Shown in pieces: positions 1 to 7,811 of a DNA stretch of 46,302 nt (the stretch's first letter is position 1; every line of letters starts with the position of its first letter). The DNA lies in contig JAAYEW010000128.1 of NCBI GenBank assembly GCA_012728555.1, positions 1-46,302 on the forward strand. The letters are read 5' to 3'. A program made the translations under genes and the position numbers. The DNA comes from Erysipelothrix sp. (GTDB lineage: Bacteria > Bacillota_I > Bacilli_A > Erysipelotrichales > Erysipelotrichaceae). Below the pieces are notes generated by a model, which was given only the letters and a program-made list of their open reading frames with translations, had not been told where the DNA came from and did no database searches.

Positions 1-762
1 AATCTTGGATAAATTATCCACAGCCGTCATCCGCACTTCAATCTTAGGATCTTGAGTCAAAATAAACGACAACAGCTTTACAAGCGAATGGGTGTCTTTA
101 TAAACAACTTCATCAACAATTACTTTTTGATCATGACGAACTAAACGAGTATAAGCACGCAAGTCTTGATTATTATAAACACCGATAAATTCTCCATTTT
201 CAGCTTTCACACACTCCATCATTTCTAGATAGTAAGCTTCATCTTTACAAAAATATCCGGTAAAGTACTGAGCATAATATAAGTATGCTTCTAATAAATC
301 CTTCGGGTCTAACCGCAATTTTATTCCGTGGGAATCCATTGGACGAATCATCGATCGTCTTAGTTCATACACATTTTGTTCATAGACTGATTCGAACCCA
401 AAAGGTTCATACATTTCTGGTGAATAACCTTGAATCAACGTCAATAAAAATGTGTTTTCTAACTCTTTAAGCACATAATTCATCAATGTTTTCATATAAC
501 CTTTGTGTTGGTAATCTGGACGTGTGTAGACTCCAACAATATACGCCACTTTCACTATTTTCTGATGGAGCACCATATCATGAGGATGAACCATCAAACT
601 TGAAATAATCTGCTTGTTTTCTTCTAAGATGTAACAGTTACTTGGATTAAAGCGTTTCTGAAAATAATAATCAATCGAGCCAAAATCATCATGACTAAAA
701 ACAGTCTTCCAGTCTTGATAAAGAATCTTTTTGTCAAGGAATGTTGCTTTTCTAATTCTCAT
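1..762 (-). CDS. Eis-like GNAT acetyltransferase, 3' end outside window
   Basis: The frame runs open from an ATG at 760-762 to base 1, giving at least 254 residues, so the C-terminus is missing. The first third is a GNAT fold: it contains VKVAYIVGVYTRPDYQHKGY, where the R-x-x-x-Q-H-K-G segment is the acetyl-CoA pyrophosphate-binding loop. A second region of similar size follows, as in the two-GNAT Eis/Acetyltransf_9 family, whose members N-acetylate amines such as aminoglycosides or protein lysines. The substrate here cannot be read from sequence. The start overlaps the end of the upstream small membrane-protein gene by 11 bases, which suggests translational coupling at the tail of the whiA unit. 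Confidence 0.8.
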   Translation of the reverse strand, partial: MRIRKATFLDKKILYQDWKTVFSHDDFGSIDYYFQKRFNPSNCYILEENKQIISSLMVHPHDMVLHQKIVKVAYIVGVYTRPDYQHKGYMKTLMNYVLKELENTFLLTLIQGYSPEMYEPFGFESVYEQNVYELRRSMIRPMDSHGIKLRLDPKDLLEAYLYYAQYFTGYFCKDEAYYLEMMECVKAENGEFIGVYNNQDLRAYTRLVRHDQKVIVDEVVYKDTHSLVKLLSFILTQDPKIEVRMTAVDNLSKI

Positions 763-1012
763 GGTCCTTCAGCTCTCTTTCTTCAAAGTCGACGTCAATG
801 ACATTTGAATCCTGCTTTGTTTGCTGAGTGGAACCATTATAATCACTATATGTTTCGCGATAATTTACTTTTGGTTTTTTCATAAAGAACGAGCGAATAA
901 CGACATACACAATAAAAATTAAAACAAATGGCCACAATACTCGAATCAATGTGACTACTATAAAAACGCTAATGATAAATATTAAAATCCCTAGAAAGCT
1001 ATTGTTGTTCAT
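752..1012 (-). CDS. small membrane protein of unknown function
   Basis: This 86-residue protein has a short polar N-terminus (MNNNS), about 40 very hydrophobic residues that could form one or two membrane spans (residues 6-45), then a basic stretch (FFMKKPK) and an acidic, Asn/Gln-rich cytoplasmic tail. A strong AGAAGGAGAA ribosome-binding site lies before the ATG, inside the last codons of whiA (14-base overlap). That good site and the tight packing between whiA and the acetyltransferase support a real gene. I do not recognise a family. The position after whiA suggests co-expression with the rapZ-yvcK-whiA unit. Confidence 0.6.
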   Translation of the reverse strand: MNNNSFLGILIFIISVFIVVTLIRVLWPFVLIFIVYVVIRSFFMKKPKVNYRETYSDYNGSTQQTKQDSNVIDVDFEERELKDHEN

Positions 1013-1958
1013 TTAAGTTCTCCTTCTCTTCAATTTTGTTGGCTATCTGTATTAATTTATCCAACCGATGCTTTATCCCTGATTTAGACATCGCAATACC
1101 ACTCTCTTTTTCATAAATTTGGGCTAGTTCTTTTAATGATGCTTCAGGGTTAGAAACACGAAGATTTGCAATATCTATTAATCGTTCATCTAAAAATTGT
1201 AACCGATGATGTTTTTCCAACGTGTTAATCGCAGAAACTTGTTTAGAACCTGCATTTAGACTTTTAACTTCATTCGCTAACTCACAGTTATCAAGACGAG
1301 TCAGTGAATTATGAAAATCTCTTTGAATTCGAATATTCTCATATTCCATAAGTGATTGATGAGCTTTCATTAACCGTAACACATCAGCAATCTGATCACT
1401 TGCTTTGATATAAACAATAGTTTGATTTCTGCGACTGGTTACTTTCGCGTTGATAGCATACCTTGATAACAATTCTATTAAATGATCTCTATGAACGTTT
1501 TTATTAACCCTGAACTCTAAGTGATAATTGCTAGAACGCGGGGAATTAACAGAGCCACTTGCTAAAAACCAGCCTGCGATATAGGCAGAAATTGTTTGAT
1601 CACTCGCAACTAAACGAACCGATAATAAGTCGTGTAACCCTTGATTAGTCCATAGACCTAAGTCCTCTAAAATAATCTTTGTTTTTTCATGAACAACAAT
1701 TTCATAAATGTTATCCTTTTTTAAGTTCACTCGTTTAAACGTATTTAACTTCGTTTGAACTTGGTAAATCTGTTTGACTAATTGAACGAATCGTTTCGCA
1801 ATTAACGCTTGAGAAAACGTCGCTTGTAACTGAAGATTCTTATTCGAAATCACGATCGAGGCGTTGCCCATAATTAAGGCAGCTAATTGGGCTTTCGCTT
1901 CATTATCAGATAAATCATTTAAGGTAATTTCATTCTTTACATATTGAGTAAACGACAT
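999..1958 (-). CDS. whiA: DNA-binding protein WhiA
   Basis: This 319-residue protein has the usual length and the typical N-terminus (MSFTQYVKNEI). Residues about 123-200 form the degenerate LAGLIDADG homing-endonuclease-like domain (AYIAGWFLASGS, then a conserved HLEFRV). Residues about 255-310 form the C-terminal helix-turn-helix (SLKELAQIYEK, SGIKHRLDKL). WhiA binds DNA, affecting sporulation genes in Streptomyces and cell division/chromosome segregation in Bacillus. It is the last core member of the rapZ-yvcK-whiA set, starting 2 bases after the yvcK stop. Only a weak, distant AAGG precedes the ATG, so translation probably depends on coupling to yvcK. Confidence 0.95.
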   Translation of the reverse strand: MSFTQYVKNEITLNDLSDNEAKAQLAALIMGNASIVISNKNLQLQATFSQALIAKRFVQLVKQIYQVQTKLNTFKRVNLKKDNIYEIVVHEKTKIILEDLGLWTNQGLHDLLSVRLVASDQTISAYIAGWFLASGSVNSPRSSNYHLEFRVNKNVHRDHLIELLSRYAINAKVTSRRNQTIVYIKASDQIADVLRLMKAHQSLMEYENIRIQRDFHNSLTRLDNCELANEVKSLNAGSKQVSAINTLEKHHRLQFLDERLIDIANLRVSNPEASLKELAQIYEKESGIAMSKSGIKHRLDKLIQIANKIEEKENLNEQQ

Positions 1959-1960
1959 AT

Positions 1961-2905
1961 TTATAAAACCTTATCTAAAACATTTTGGAAAGTTTCTTTT
2001 ATTTTAAACGGACTATGACGAATCATATCCTCTTCAAAACTTAATAACTTAGTACAAACGACTTGGTAAGGATGATTTTCTTCAGTTATCTTGATGACAG
2101 TTTGTGAATGTTCATCATATTTATTCAGTAATCTCTCTGGAATATTATCATCCGCATAGACAACAGCATCTACTTTGACACCATGTTTTTCTATCATATT
2201 TACGTGTTCTTCCATATTGTATCCATCTGTTTCCCCTGGTTCACTCATAATATTACAATAATAGACCGTCGGACACGGATTGTTATTGACTGCATCCGCA
2301 ATTTCTTCAATTATTAAATTCGGTAAAATACTCGTAAACAGAGAACCAATACCAAGAATAATCAAATCTGCTTTACGAATAGCTTGTAACGCTTGATAAC
2401 TCGCTTTGACTCGATGATCAAAAAACACCTTACTGATACTGTTATGAACATTAGGAATATTTGCTTCACCTTTAACAATTGTTTCATCTTTCATACGTGC
2501 ATACAACGTAATTGATTCTAATGAACTTGGAAAGATGTCTCCTTTAACATTTAATACTTTTGAGATCGTTGAGATCGCTTCAGAAAGATTACCACCAGAA
2601 CGATCAATCAACGCTTTCATAATTAGGTTCCCTAAATTATGTCCGATGACATCGACATTGTTCTCTCCTTTAAACCGATAATCCATTAAAAACTGGAACA
2701 TTGTTTCTTCTTCTGCCATCGCCGTCATGACATTTCGAATATCTCCTATTGCCGGTATATTATATAGTTCTCGTAAACGTCCTGTTGACCCTCCATTATC
2801 ACTAACCACAACAATCGAGGTTAAATGAATATTATTAAGATGTTTTAATCCTCTCAACATCGTTGCAGAACCATGCCCGCCTCCAATAACAACGACTCTT
2901 AACAC
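1961..2905 (-). CDS. yvcK: gluconeogenesis factor YvcK (CofD-like nucleotide-binding protein)
   Basis: This 314-residue protein opens with VVVIGGGHGSATMLRGLK, the glycine-rich loop of the CofD/YvcK family, followed by VVSDNGGSTGRLR and GDIRNVMTAM, both family signatures. In Bacillus and relatives YvcK binds UDP-sugars and is needed for growth on gluconeogenic carbon and for correct peptidoglycan synthesis. The start codon is GTG. It overlaps the rapZ stop by one base (TAGTG), a classic coupling arrangement, so rapZ, yvcK and whiA are almost certainly one translation unit. Nothing is missing compared with family members. Confidence 0.94.
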   Translation of the reverse strand: MLRVVVIGGGHGSATMLRGLKHLNNIHLTSIVVVSDNGGSTGRLRELYNIPAIGDIRNVMTAMAEEETMFQFLMDYRFKGENNVDVIGHNLGNLIMKALIDRSGGNLSEAISTISKVLNVKGDIFPSSLESITLYARMKDETIVKGEANIPNVHNSISKVFFDHRVKASYQALQAIRKADLIILGIGSLFTSILPNLIIEEIADAVNNNPCPTVYYCNIMSEPGETDGYNMEEHVNMIEKHGVKVDAVVYADDNIPERLLNKYDEHSQTVIKITEENHPYQVVCTKLLSFEEDMIRHSPFKIKETFQNVLDKVL

Positions 2906-3840
2906 TATTGTTTACTCTCCTTAGCTTCTTTGACCACAGAACTCAAGTTCTTTTCTGTATCGCGATGATTGACCATAATGTTTAAAGTACGGTGTTCTTC
3001 ATGTGGATTTATAATGGATTCAAATCGCTTGGATGAATAATGATTCGCTAGATATTGAGCAATAACTACCGATCGATGTTGCCCACCAGTACAACCAATC
3101 GCAATCGTGACTGTCGAACGATCCATATTAAGGACACCATCGATAACGACATCTAATAGAGACACTAGCCGATGTAAGAAATTATCACTCTTGCTGTCAC
3201 CTAAAACAGCATCAACAACTTCTTGATCAAGTCCTGTTTTCTCTCTTAACGTTTCTTTCCAATAAGGATTATCTAAAAAACGTACATCAAAAATATAATC
3301 AGCATCGAGAGGGATTCCATAGCGATAGCCAAAGGAAGCAAAAACAATGGCAGCATTAAAACGAAAACTCAGCTCCGTTCGTCTTTCAATTTGTTGAATC
3401 AATTGACGCTTATTCAAATAAGTTGTATCAATCATTGTTTCATCAAATCCTAATAAACGATTCATTTCTTTATACTCAATCTGTATAGCATCGACCTCTG
3501 ATTTAGCTTTCTCTTGTTTCACAAGAGGGTGGACACGACGATTGTACTTGTATCGTTTTAGCAACTCATCACTCGAAGCAGTTAACATGAATACTTGAGG
3601 ATTCAATATATTATAGGCTTCACTGGATAAAAAACGGTTGAAATCCATTATATTTATGCCCAACACTACTTTGTTGTAAAATTCGGTTTCATCATTTTCA
3701 ATTAGTTTATAGAGTTCTTTTAACAAGCTATGAGGAAAGTTATCGATACATAAATAGCCCATGTCTTCGAAAATAGACATTGCTGTTGTTTTTCCTGCAC
3801 CGGACATCCCTGTAATGACAATAACTTTTTTATTTTCCAT
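2905..3840 (-). CDS. rapZ: RNase adapter / nucleotide-binding protein RapZ (YvcJ)
   Basis: This 311-residue protein has a Walker A loop GMSGAGKTTA at residues 11-20 and the C-terminal family signature GCTGGQHRSVVIA at about 249-261. RapZ in E. coli binds glucosamine-6-phosphate and steers RNase E to small RNAs; the Firmicute YvcJ is a GTP/ATP-hydrolysing protein linked to competence. The role here is taken from the family. The gene heads the rapZ-yvcK-whiA set, and its start is 8 bases after the stop of the GH13 gene with an AGGAGGG site overlapping that junction, so the GH13 gene is probably in the same transcript. Confidence 0.94.
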   Translation of the reverse strand: MENKKVIVITGMSGAGKTTAMSIFEDMGYLCIDNFPHSLLKELYKLIENDETEFYNKVVLGINIMDFNRFLSSEAYNILNPQVFMLTASSDELLKRYKYNRRVHPLVKQEKAKSEVDAIQIEYKEMNRLLGFDETMIDTTYLNKRQLIQQIERRTELSFRFNAAIVFASFGYRYGIPLDADYIFDVRFLDNPYWKETLREKTGLDQEVVDAVLGDSKSDNFLHRLVSLLDVVIDGVLNMDRSTVTIAIGCTGGQHRSVVIAQYLANHYSSKRFESIINPHEEHRTLNIMVNHRDTEKNLSSVVKEAKESKQ

Positions 3841-3848
3841 AAGCCCTC

Positions 3849-5102
3849 CTACCGAATCATTAGAATCGGATTATTAATTAACTCTATTTTACCATTATTC
3901 ACTGTTGATTTCGAACCATCTCTTAGATTCAATGCGATACCATTCAATACATCCACTTTTTTGCTTTCAAGATCAAGGTTCAGTAACAGTTCAAGTTCTT
4001 GGGTTGGTGTATACACTACAAGTCTTAAAACATTGTCTTTATTACTTAATCGATAATCTAACACACCATCTTTGTAGAATCTTTTTCTTAATAGATTCAA
4101 GCGAGTAATCAGGTTACATAGTTCTTCATCAAAATCTCGATTAATCATTTCTTTCTCAAACAAAGGAGTTTCTTGCTGTTGATAACTTTCTTGACCAGCA
4201 TAAACAAAGGCCATCCCCGGTAGCATCATGATATAGCTTAACCATAATCTCTCAAGTTTTTTTCGCTTTAAAACCCTCATGCTTCGTGGTTGATCATGAT
4301 TTTCAATAAAACGCCACTTTATTTTTCCTTTAGACAATGAAGCTGCTTGATAATTGACCAGAGCACAATATACATCAAGGTTTTTTTCACCCTGAAGCAC
4401 TTTAGAAAACTCTTTCCACAAGTCATAATCATAGGAGCCATCGAATATCGAAAGAATTTCAACATCACTGTTAGCTAAATGGTTCTCTTTACGAAGGTGA
4501 TGCAAGAAATCTAAGTCAATACTTTCAGAGAACCACATAAACTCCGGATGAGTTACATTTACTCTTTGTCTTGCTTCTTTCCAGAAATCTAATGGAATTA
4601 AGGATGCGACATCACAACGGACACCATCAATTCCTTTGTTAGACCAATAATAAAGAACATTAATCAGTTCTTCCCACAAGTCTTTGTTATCAAAGTCAAA
4701 ATCAGCAATATCATACCAATCAGCTACACGAGCTGTTGGGTTTTTTTCATTGTCTAAAACATAATATTCTGGATGAGTTGTGATATACGTGTGATCTCTT
4801 CCTGTATGATTAAAGACGATGTCCATGATAACTTTCATATTTAACAAATGAGCCTTATTGATTAGTTCTTGCAGATCATCTAAGGTCCCCAGATCTTCAC
4901 TGACTTCATAATAGTTTGAAATTGCATAAGGACTGCCATAAGTTCCTTTACGATTTAAAACTGAAATGGGATGAAATGGCATTAAATAAAGAATATCAAA
5001 ACCCATCGACTGAATTCGATCAATGTCTTTGATTAACGCCTTTATCGACCCTTCTTCTGTATGATTTCTAATAAATACTTGATAGATTGATTGTGTTAAC
5101 AT
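3849..5102 (-). CDS. GH13 alpha-amylase-family glycoside hydrolase
   Basis: This 417-residue cytoplasmic enzyme has no signal peptide. All four GH13 regions are present: DIVFNH (94-99), GVRCDVASL with nucleophile Asp164, SESID with acid/base Glu193, and ENHDQ with Asp270. A short C-terminal beta domain follows. It probably cleaves alpha-glucosidic oligosaccharides taken up by the cell; exact specificity is not visible. An upstream in-frame ATG at 5118-5120 exists, but AAAGGAGAG lies 6 bases before the ATG at 5100-5102 and would be inside the longer version, so the shorter start is chosen. It sits directly upstream of rapZ, an unusual partner for that operon. Confidence 0.88.
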   Translation of the reverse strand: MLTQSIYQVFIRNHTEEGSIKALIKDIDRIQSMGFDILYLMPFHPISVLNRKGTYGSPYAISNYYEVSEDLGTLDDLQELINKAHLLNMKVIMDIVFNHTGRDHTYITTHPEYYVLDNEKNPTARVADWYDIADFDFDNKDLWEELINVLYYWSNKGIDGVRCDVASLIPLDFWKEARQRVNVTHPEFMWFSESIDLDFLHHLRKENHLANSDVEILSIFDGSYDYDLWKEFSKVLQGEKNLDVYCALVNYQAASLSKGKIKWRFIENHDQPRSMRVLKRKKLERLWLSYIMMLPGMAFVYAGQESYQQQETPLFEKEMINRDFDEELCNLITRLNLLRKRFYKDGVLDYRLSNKDNVLRLVVYTPTQELELLLNLDLESKKVDVLNGIALNLRDGSKSTVNNGKIELINNPILMIR

Positions 5103-5145
5103 AAATCTCTCCTTTATCAAAGTTTAACAAATACGGTCTCAATAG

Positions 5146-5179
5146 AAAAGGAAAACCACATAATTCCTTTGGTTTTCCT
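5146..5179 (-). terminator. rho-independent terminator after trxB
   Basis: AGGAAAACCA (5149-5158) pairs perfectly with TGGTTTTCCT (5170-5179). Read on the minus strand the hairpin ends in a short T-rich run. It lies just past the trxB stop and separates the trxB unit from the GH13-rapZ unit, although the short T tract suggests incomplete termination. Confidence 0.7.
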
Positions 5180-5186
5180 ATTTCAA

Positions 5187-6107
5187 CTATTTATTTAAAT
5201 AAGCAATTGCTTCTTGAGCAGCTATCGCTCCATCTGCAGTAGCCGTAACAATTTGTCTCAATGTTTTTTGATTCATATCTCCAACTGTGTAAAGACCTTG
5301 AACTGAAGTTTCCATTCTGTCATTCGCAATTGAATACCCTTGGTCATCCAATACACCTAAGTTCTTAAGGTAGGCAGTAGCCGGATCCGATCCTATATAT
5401 GGAAATAAGCAGGACCCTGGTATAATTTTTTGTTCTTTAGTATCGACATGTTCAACTTTTAGTCCACTGAAAACTCCATTTTCAGTCATAATTTCTACTG
5501 GTACGTGTTTCTTAACAATCTCAATCTTAGGGTTATTATAAACTTTTTCTTGAGTTCCAATTTCACCTCTAAAGACATCGCGTCGAATAACAATCGTCAC
5601 TTTGCTAGCGAACTGTGTTAAGTAAAGAGATTCATCAAGAGCAGAGTTTCCTCCACCAACAACAACTACTTCTCTTTCTTTGTAAAATGCTCCATCACAG
5701 ACCGCACAGTAAGAAACTCCTTTTCCAACAAGTTCTTCTTCTTGATCTAGACCAATTTTTCTTTCAACAGTACCAGTCGCTGCGATAACTACTTTAGAAG
5801 TAAAAGTTTCTCCATGCTCTGTTACTACTTCAAAGCCCCCAACGATTTGTTTGACATCAATGACATTACCATAAGCATAAGTTGCACCAAATGATAATGA
5901 ATGTTCATGCATCTTCATTGATAGGTCTACCCCTGTGATAGATTTCTCTCCAGGATAGTTTTCTACAAGATGGGTTTTTACCATCTTTCCTCCAGGTGCA
6001 CTTGATTCTACAATAAGTGTTTTAAGTTCGGCTCTACTAGCGTACACAGCAGCTGACATTCCTGCAGGTCCACTTCCGATAATTATTAAATCGAATAATA
6101 TATCCAT
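5187..6107 (-). CDS. trxB: thioredoxin-disulfide reductase
   Basis: This 306-residue flavoprotein has the FAD-binding GSGPAG loop at 11-16, the redox-active CAVC pair (Cys134/Cys137), the NADPH-binding GGGNSALDE at about 151-159 and the C-terminal TVGDMNQKTLRQ FAD segment. It passes electrons from NADPH to thioredoxin and so supports ribonucleotide reductase and protein thiols. GGAGGAAAGACA precedes the ATG. The start lies 22 bases inside the end of the upstream lgt-HAD gene, implying translation coupled to it. One position differs from the common CATC form of the active site (Ala-Val), which is tolerated in the family. Confidence 0.95.
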   Translation of the reverse strand: MDILFDLIIIGSGPAGMSAAVYASRAELKTLIVESSAPGGKMVKTHLVENYPGEKSITGVDLSMKMHEHSLSFGATYAYGNVIDVKQIVGGFEVVTEHGETFTSKVVIAATGTVERKIGLDQEEELVGKGVSYCAVCDGAFYKEREVVVVGGGNSALDESLYLTQFASKVTIVIRRDVFRGEIGTQEKVYNNPKIEIVKKHVPVEIMTENGVFSGLKVEHVDTKEQKIIPGSCLFPYIGSDPATAYLKNLGVLDDQGYSIANDRMETSVQGLYTVGDMNQKTLRQIVTATADGAIAAQEAIAYLNK

Positions 6108-7546
6108 TGTCTTTCCTCCTTCACAATTGAATTTATTTCGTCAATTGACTGTATCATTCTATTTGGTTTTGCGTTTATTAGTTGATCTACACGATTCCCA
6201 TTCGTTGTAAATCCAATGGTATATGCATTCGCATTAATTCCAGTTTCTATATCAACAACACTATCTCCTACAAAGATGACATTATCGTGATAGCCATCGA
6301 GTTGATTCACAATTGTTTCGACAACTCGTTTGTCTGGCTTTACGTATTCTACATTATCAGGGCCAATAAATAAATCAATATACTCTAACATCCCCGTTTG
6401 ATCCAATGCTAGTTTAATCATTTCTGTTTTCTTGTTACTAGCAATCGCAATACAATACCCTTGTGCTTTCAAATCTTTTAGTGATTCCATCGCATGATCC
6501 ATCGGCTTGACTGTCGTTGGATGAAGTTCGATCGCAATTTGACGATATTGGCTAATGAGTTCATCGATATTTGGATTATCCACAACTTTCCTAAAACTCT
6601 CGACCAATGTTGGTCCAATAAAGGAATCCAATACTTCTTCGGATAAATCCATCGTCAATTGTTTACCCTTAAGTACATGTATAAAAGCTTGTTTAATGTT
6701 ACTTTCAGTATCCATTAGAGTCCCATCAAAATCATAAATAATAATCGGTTTCTTGGTTTTAAAGATTTTTCTAATAACACCGAAGTATCCAATAAGACCT
6801 ACAACAATAAATGCTACCGATGTGACTTGGGCAATTTTAAGTCCAGTACCAAAGAATGGTAAATAGTCGGTTCTAAAGGACTCAATGTAGAAACGTACAA
6901 TTCCATACCAGATTAGATAGGCATAGACTAGGTCTCCTTTTTTGTATTGATTTCGTTCATGTAAACCAAAATGAATTACTAAAAAGCCAAAAACATTGAG
7001 AGCTGATTCCATTAAAAACGTTGGCATTCTGTAATGACCAGCAATCAGCATACCTTCTTTAATGAATGTTGGTAATAAAGCAAAGAAACTTTCGTCGACC
7101 ACTGGTCCAAAAGCTTCTTGGTTCATAAAGTTACCCCAGCGTCCTAATGCTTGAGCGACAAGTACGGTGTATAAAATTTGGTCTGCTAAATGTAGAAATT
7201 GAAGCTTTCTTTTCTTAGCAAAATAGTAGCCATAGAGTACTCCAAAAAAGAGACCTCCATGAATCGCAAGTCCACCTTGCATAAAGTTGAATATTTGGAT
7301 TGGATTTTGTAAATAACTGGATAAATCATAGAAAACGACATACCAAAGTCTAGCTCCTAAAATCCCTGATAATAGCGCACCAAAGAAAAGATCTTCAGCG
7401 ATTTCCTTTGAATATCCTTTTTTCTTTAGATTTCGTGCACTGATCGCATACGCGAAGATTGCTCCTAATAAAATAAAAACTGCATAATATTTAATTTCTA
7501 AAGGTCCAACACTGATTAAAGTCTGACGGTCTGGAAAAAACTTCAT
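6086..7546 (-). CDS. lgt: fusion: prolipoprotein diacylglyceryl transferase + HAD phosphatase
   Basis: One continuous 486-residue frame. Residues 1-260 are a multi-span Lgt with the family HGGLF motif (His96), GRWGNFMNQEAFG (135-147, Arg136) and RFYIESFR (218-225); Lgt moves diacylglycerol from phosphatidylglycerol to the lipobox cysteine. Residues 268-486 are a cytoplasmic HAD phosphatase: YDFDGTLMD (Asp272/Asp274), SNKKTEM, KPDKR and GDSVVDIETG. It resembles PpaX/phosphoglycolate phosphatase. A longer frame begins at 7615, but GAGGTG lies 6 bases before the ATG at 7544-7546 and the protein then starts like other Lgts. Bacillus has hprK-lgt-ppaX as separate genes, so the HAD part may be a pyrophosphatase (inference). 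Confidence 0.93.
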   Translation of the reverse strand: MKFFPDRQTLISVGPLEIKYYAVFILLGAIFAYAISARNLKKKGYSKEIAEDLFFGALLSGILGARLWYVVFYDLSSYLQNPIQIFNFMQGGLAIHGGLFFGVLYGYYFAKKRKLQFLHLADQILYTVLVAQALGRWGNFMNQEAFGPVVDESFFALLPTFIKEGMLIAGHYRMPTFLMESALNVFGFLVIHFGLHERNQYKKGDLVYAYLIWYGIVRFYIESFRTDYLPFFGTGLKIAQVTSVAFIVVGLIGYFGVIRKIFKTKKPIIIYDFDGTLMDTESNIKQAFIHVLKGKQLTMDLSEEVLDSFIGPTLVESFRKVVDNPNIDELISQYRQIAIELHPTTVKPMDHAMESLKDLKAQGYCIAIASNKKTEMIKLALDQTGMLEYIDLFIGPDNVEYVKPDKRVVETIVNQLDGYHDNVIFVGDSVVDIETGINANAYTIGFTTNGNRVDQLINAKPNRMIQSIDEINSIVKEERQWIYYSI

Positions 7547-7568
7547 AAAACACCTCAATTCAAGTTTA

Positions 7569-7597
7569 ATTATATCATCCCCAAGAATTTGCAACAA
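7569..7597 (-). promoter_or_regulatory. promoter of lgt-HAD/trxB
   Basis: On the minus strand TTGTTG (7592-7597), a 17-base spacer and a perfect TATAAT (7569-7574) lie just upstream of the lgt start and just downstream of the hprK-side terminator. The unit therefore has its own sigma-A type promoter. Confidence 0.7.
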
Positions 7598-7623
7598 TAC
7601 AAAGACTTCCAACATCTTTTTCC

Positions 7624-7661
7624 AAAAAAAAGACCTGACTATTATTTATCAGGTCTTTTTT
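7624..7661 (-). terminator. strong rho-independent terminator between hprK and lgt
   Basis: AAAAAAGACCTGA (7626-7638) is fully complementary to TCAGGTCTTTTTT (7649-7661), with a 10-base loop. Both strands end in T runs, but all flanking genes are on the minus strand, so it ends the long hprK-side transcript or the candidate RNA at 7662-7785. Confidence 0.88.
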
Positions 7662-7785
7662 ATTGTTTTTTATTCAATAAGGGGAAAGAGAGAGTGCAAA
7701 CCAGTATCTTAGGGGGAGAATCTGCTTGCAAGTAAGTTATATTTAACTTACACCCATAGTATACTGGAGAACCCTCTTTAAAATA
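7662..7785 (-). ncRNA. candidate structured RNA between hprK and lgt
   Basis: This stretch has no coding frame but nested self-complementarity: AAAGAG (7685-7690) with CTCTTT (7774-7779), CCAGTAT (7701-7707) with ATACTGG (7761-7767), and an 8-bp perfect hairpin GTAAGTTA/TAACTTAC (7732-7739/7744-7751). GGG near 7713 could pair with CCC at 7753. Read on the minus strand it ends directly in the strong terminator at 7624-7661, giving an RNA of about 160 nt. It could be a separate small RNA, a 6S-like rod, or the structured 3' end of the hprK mRNA. It matches no riboswitch consensus I know. Strand is inferred from the neighbouring genes. Confidence 0.4.
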
Positions 7786-7811
7786 ACGAAAATCTATGTG
7801 AGATTATGGGA

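Noticed and set aside
285-470. Plus-strand frame of 61 codons
   Set aside because: It is antisense to the Eis-like acetyltransferase gene and has no ribosome-binding site or protein-like pattern.
7680-7790. tRNA gene or known riboswitch in the hprK-lgt gap
   Set aside because: No cloverleaf or T-loop signature, and no match to TPP, purine, preQ1, fluoride or glmS consensus sequences. Kept only as an unassigned structured RNA candidate.
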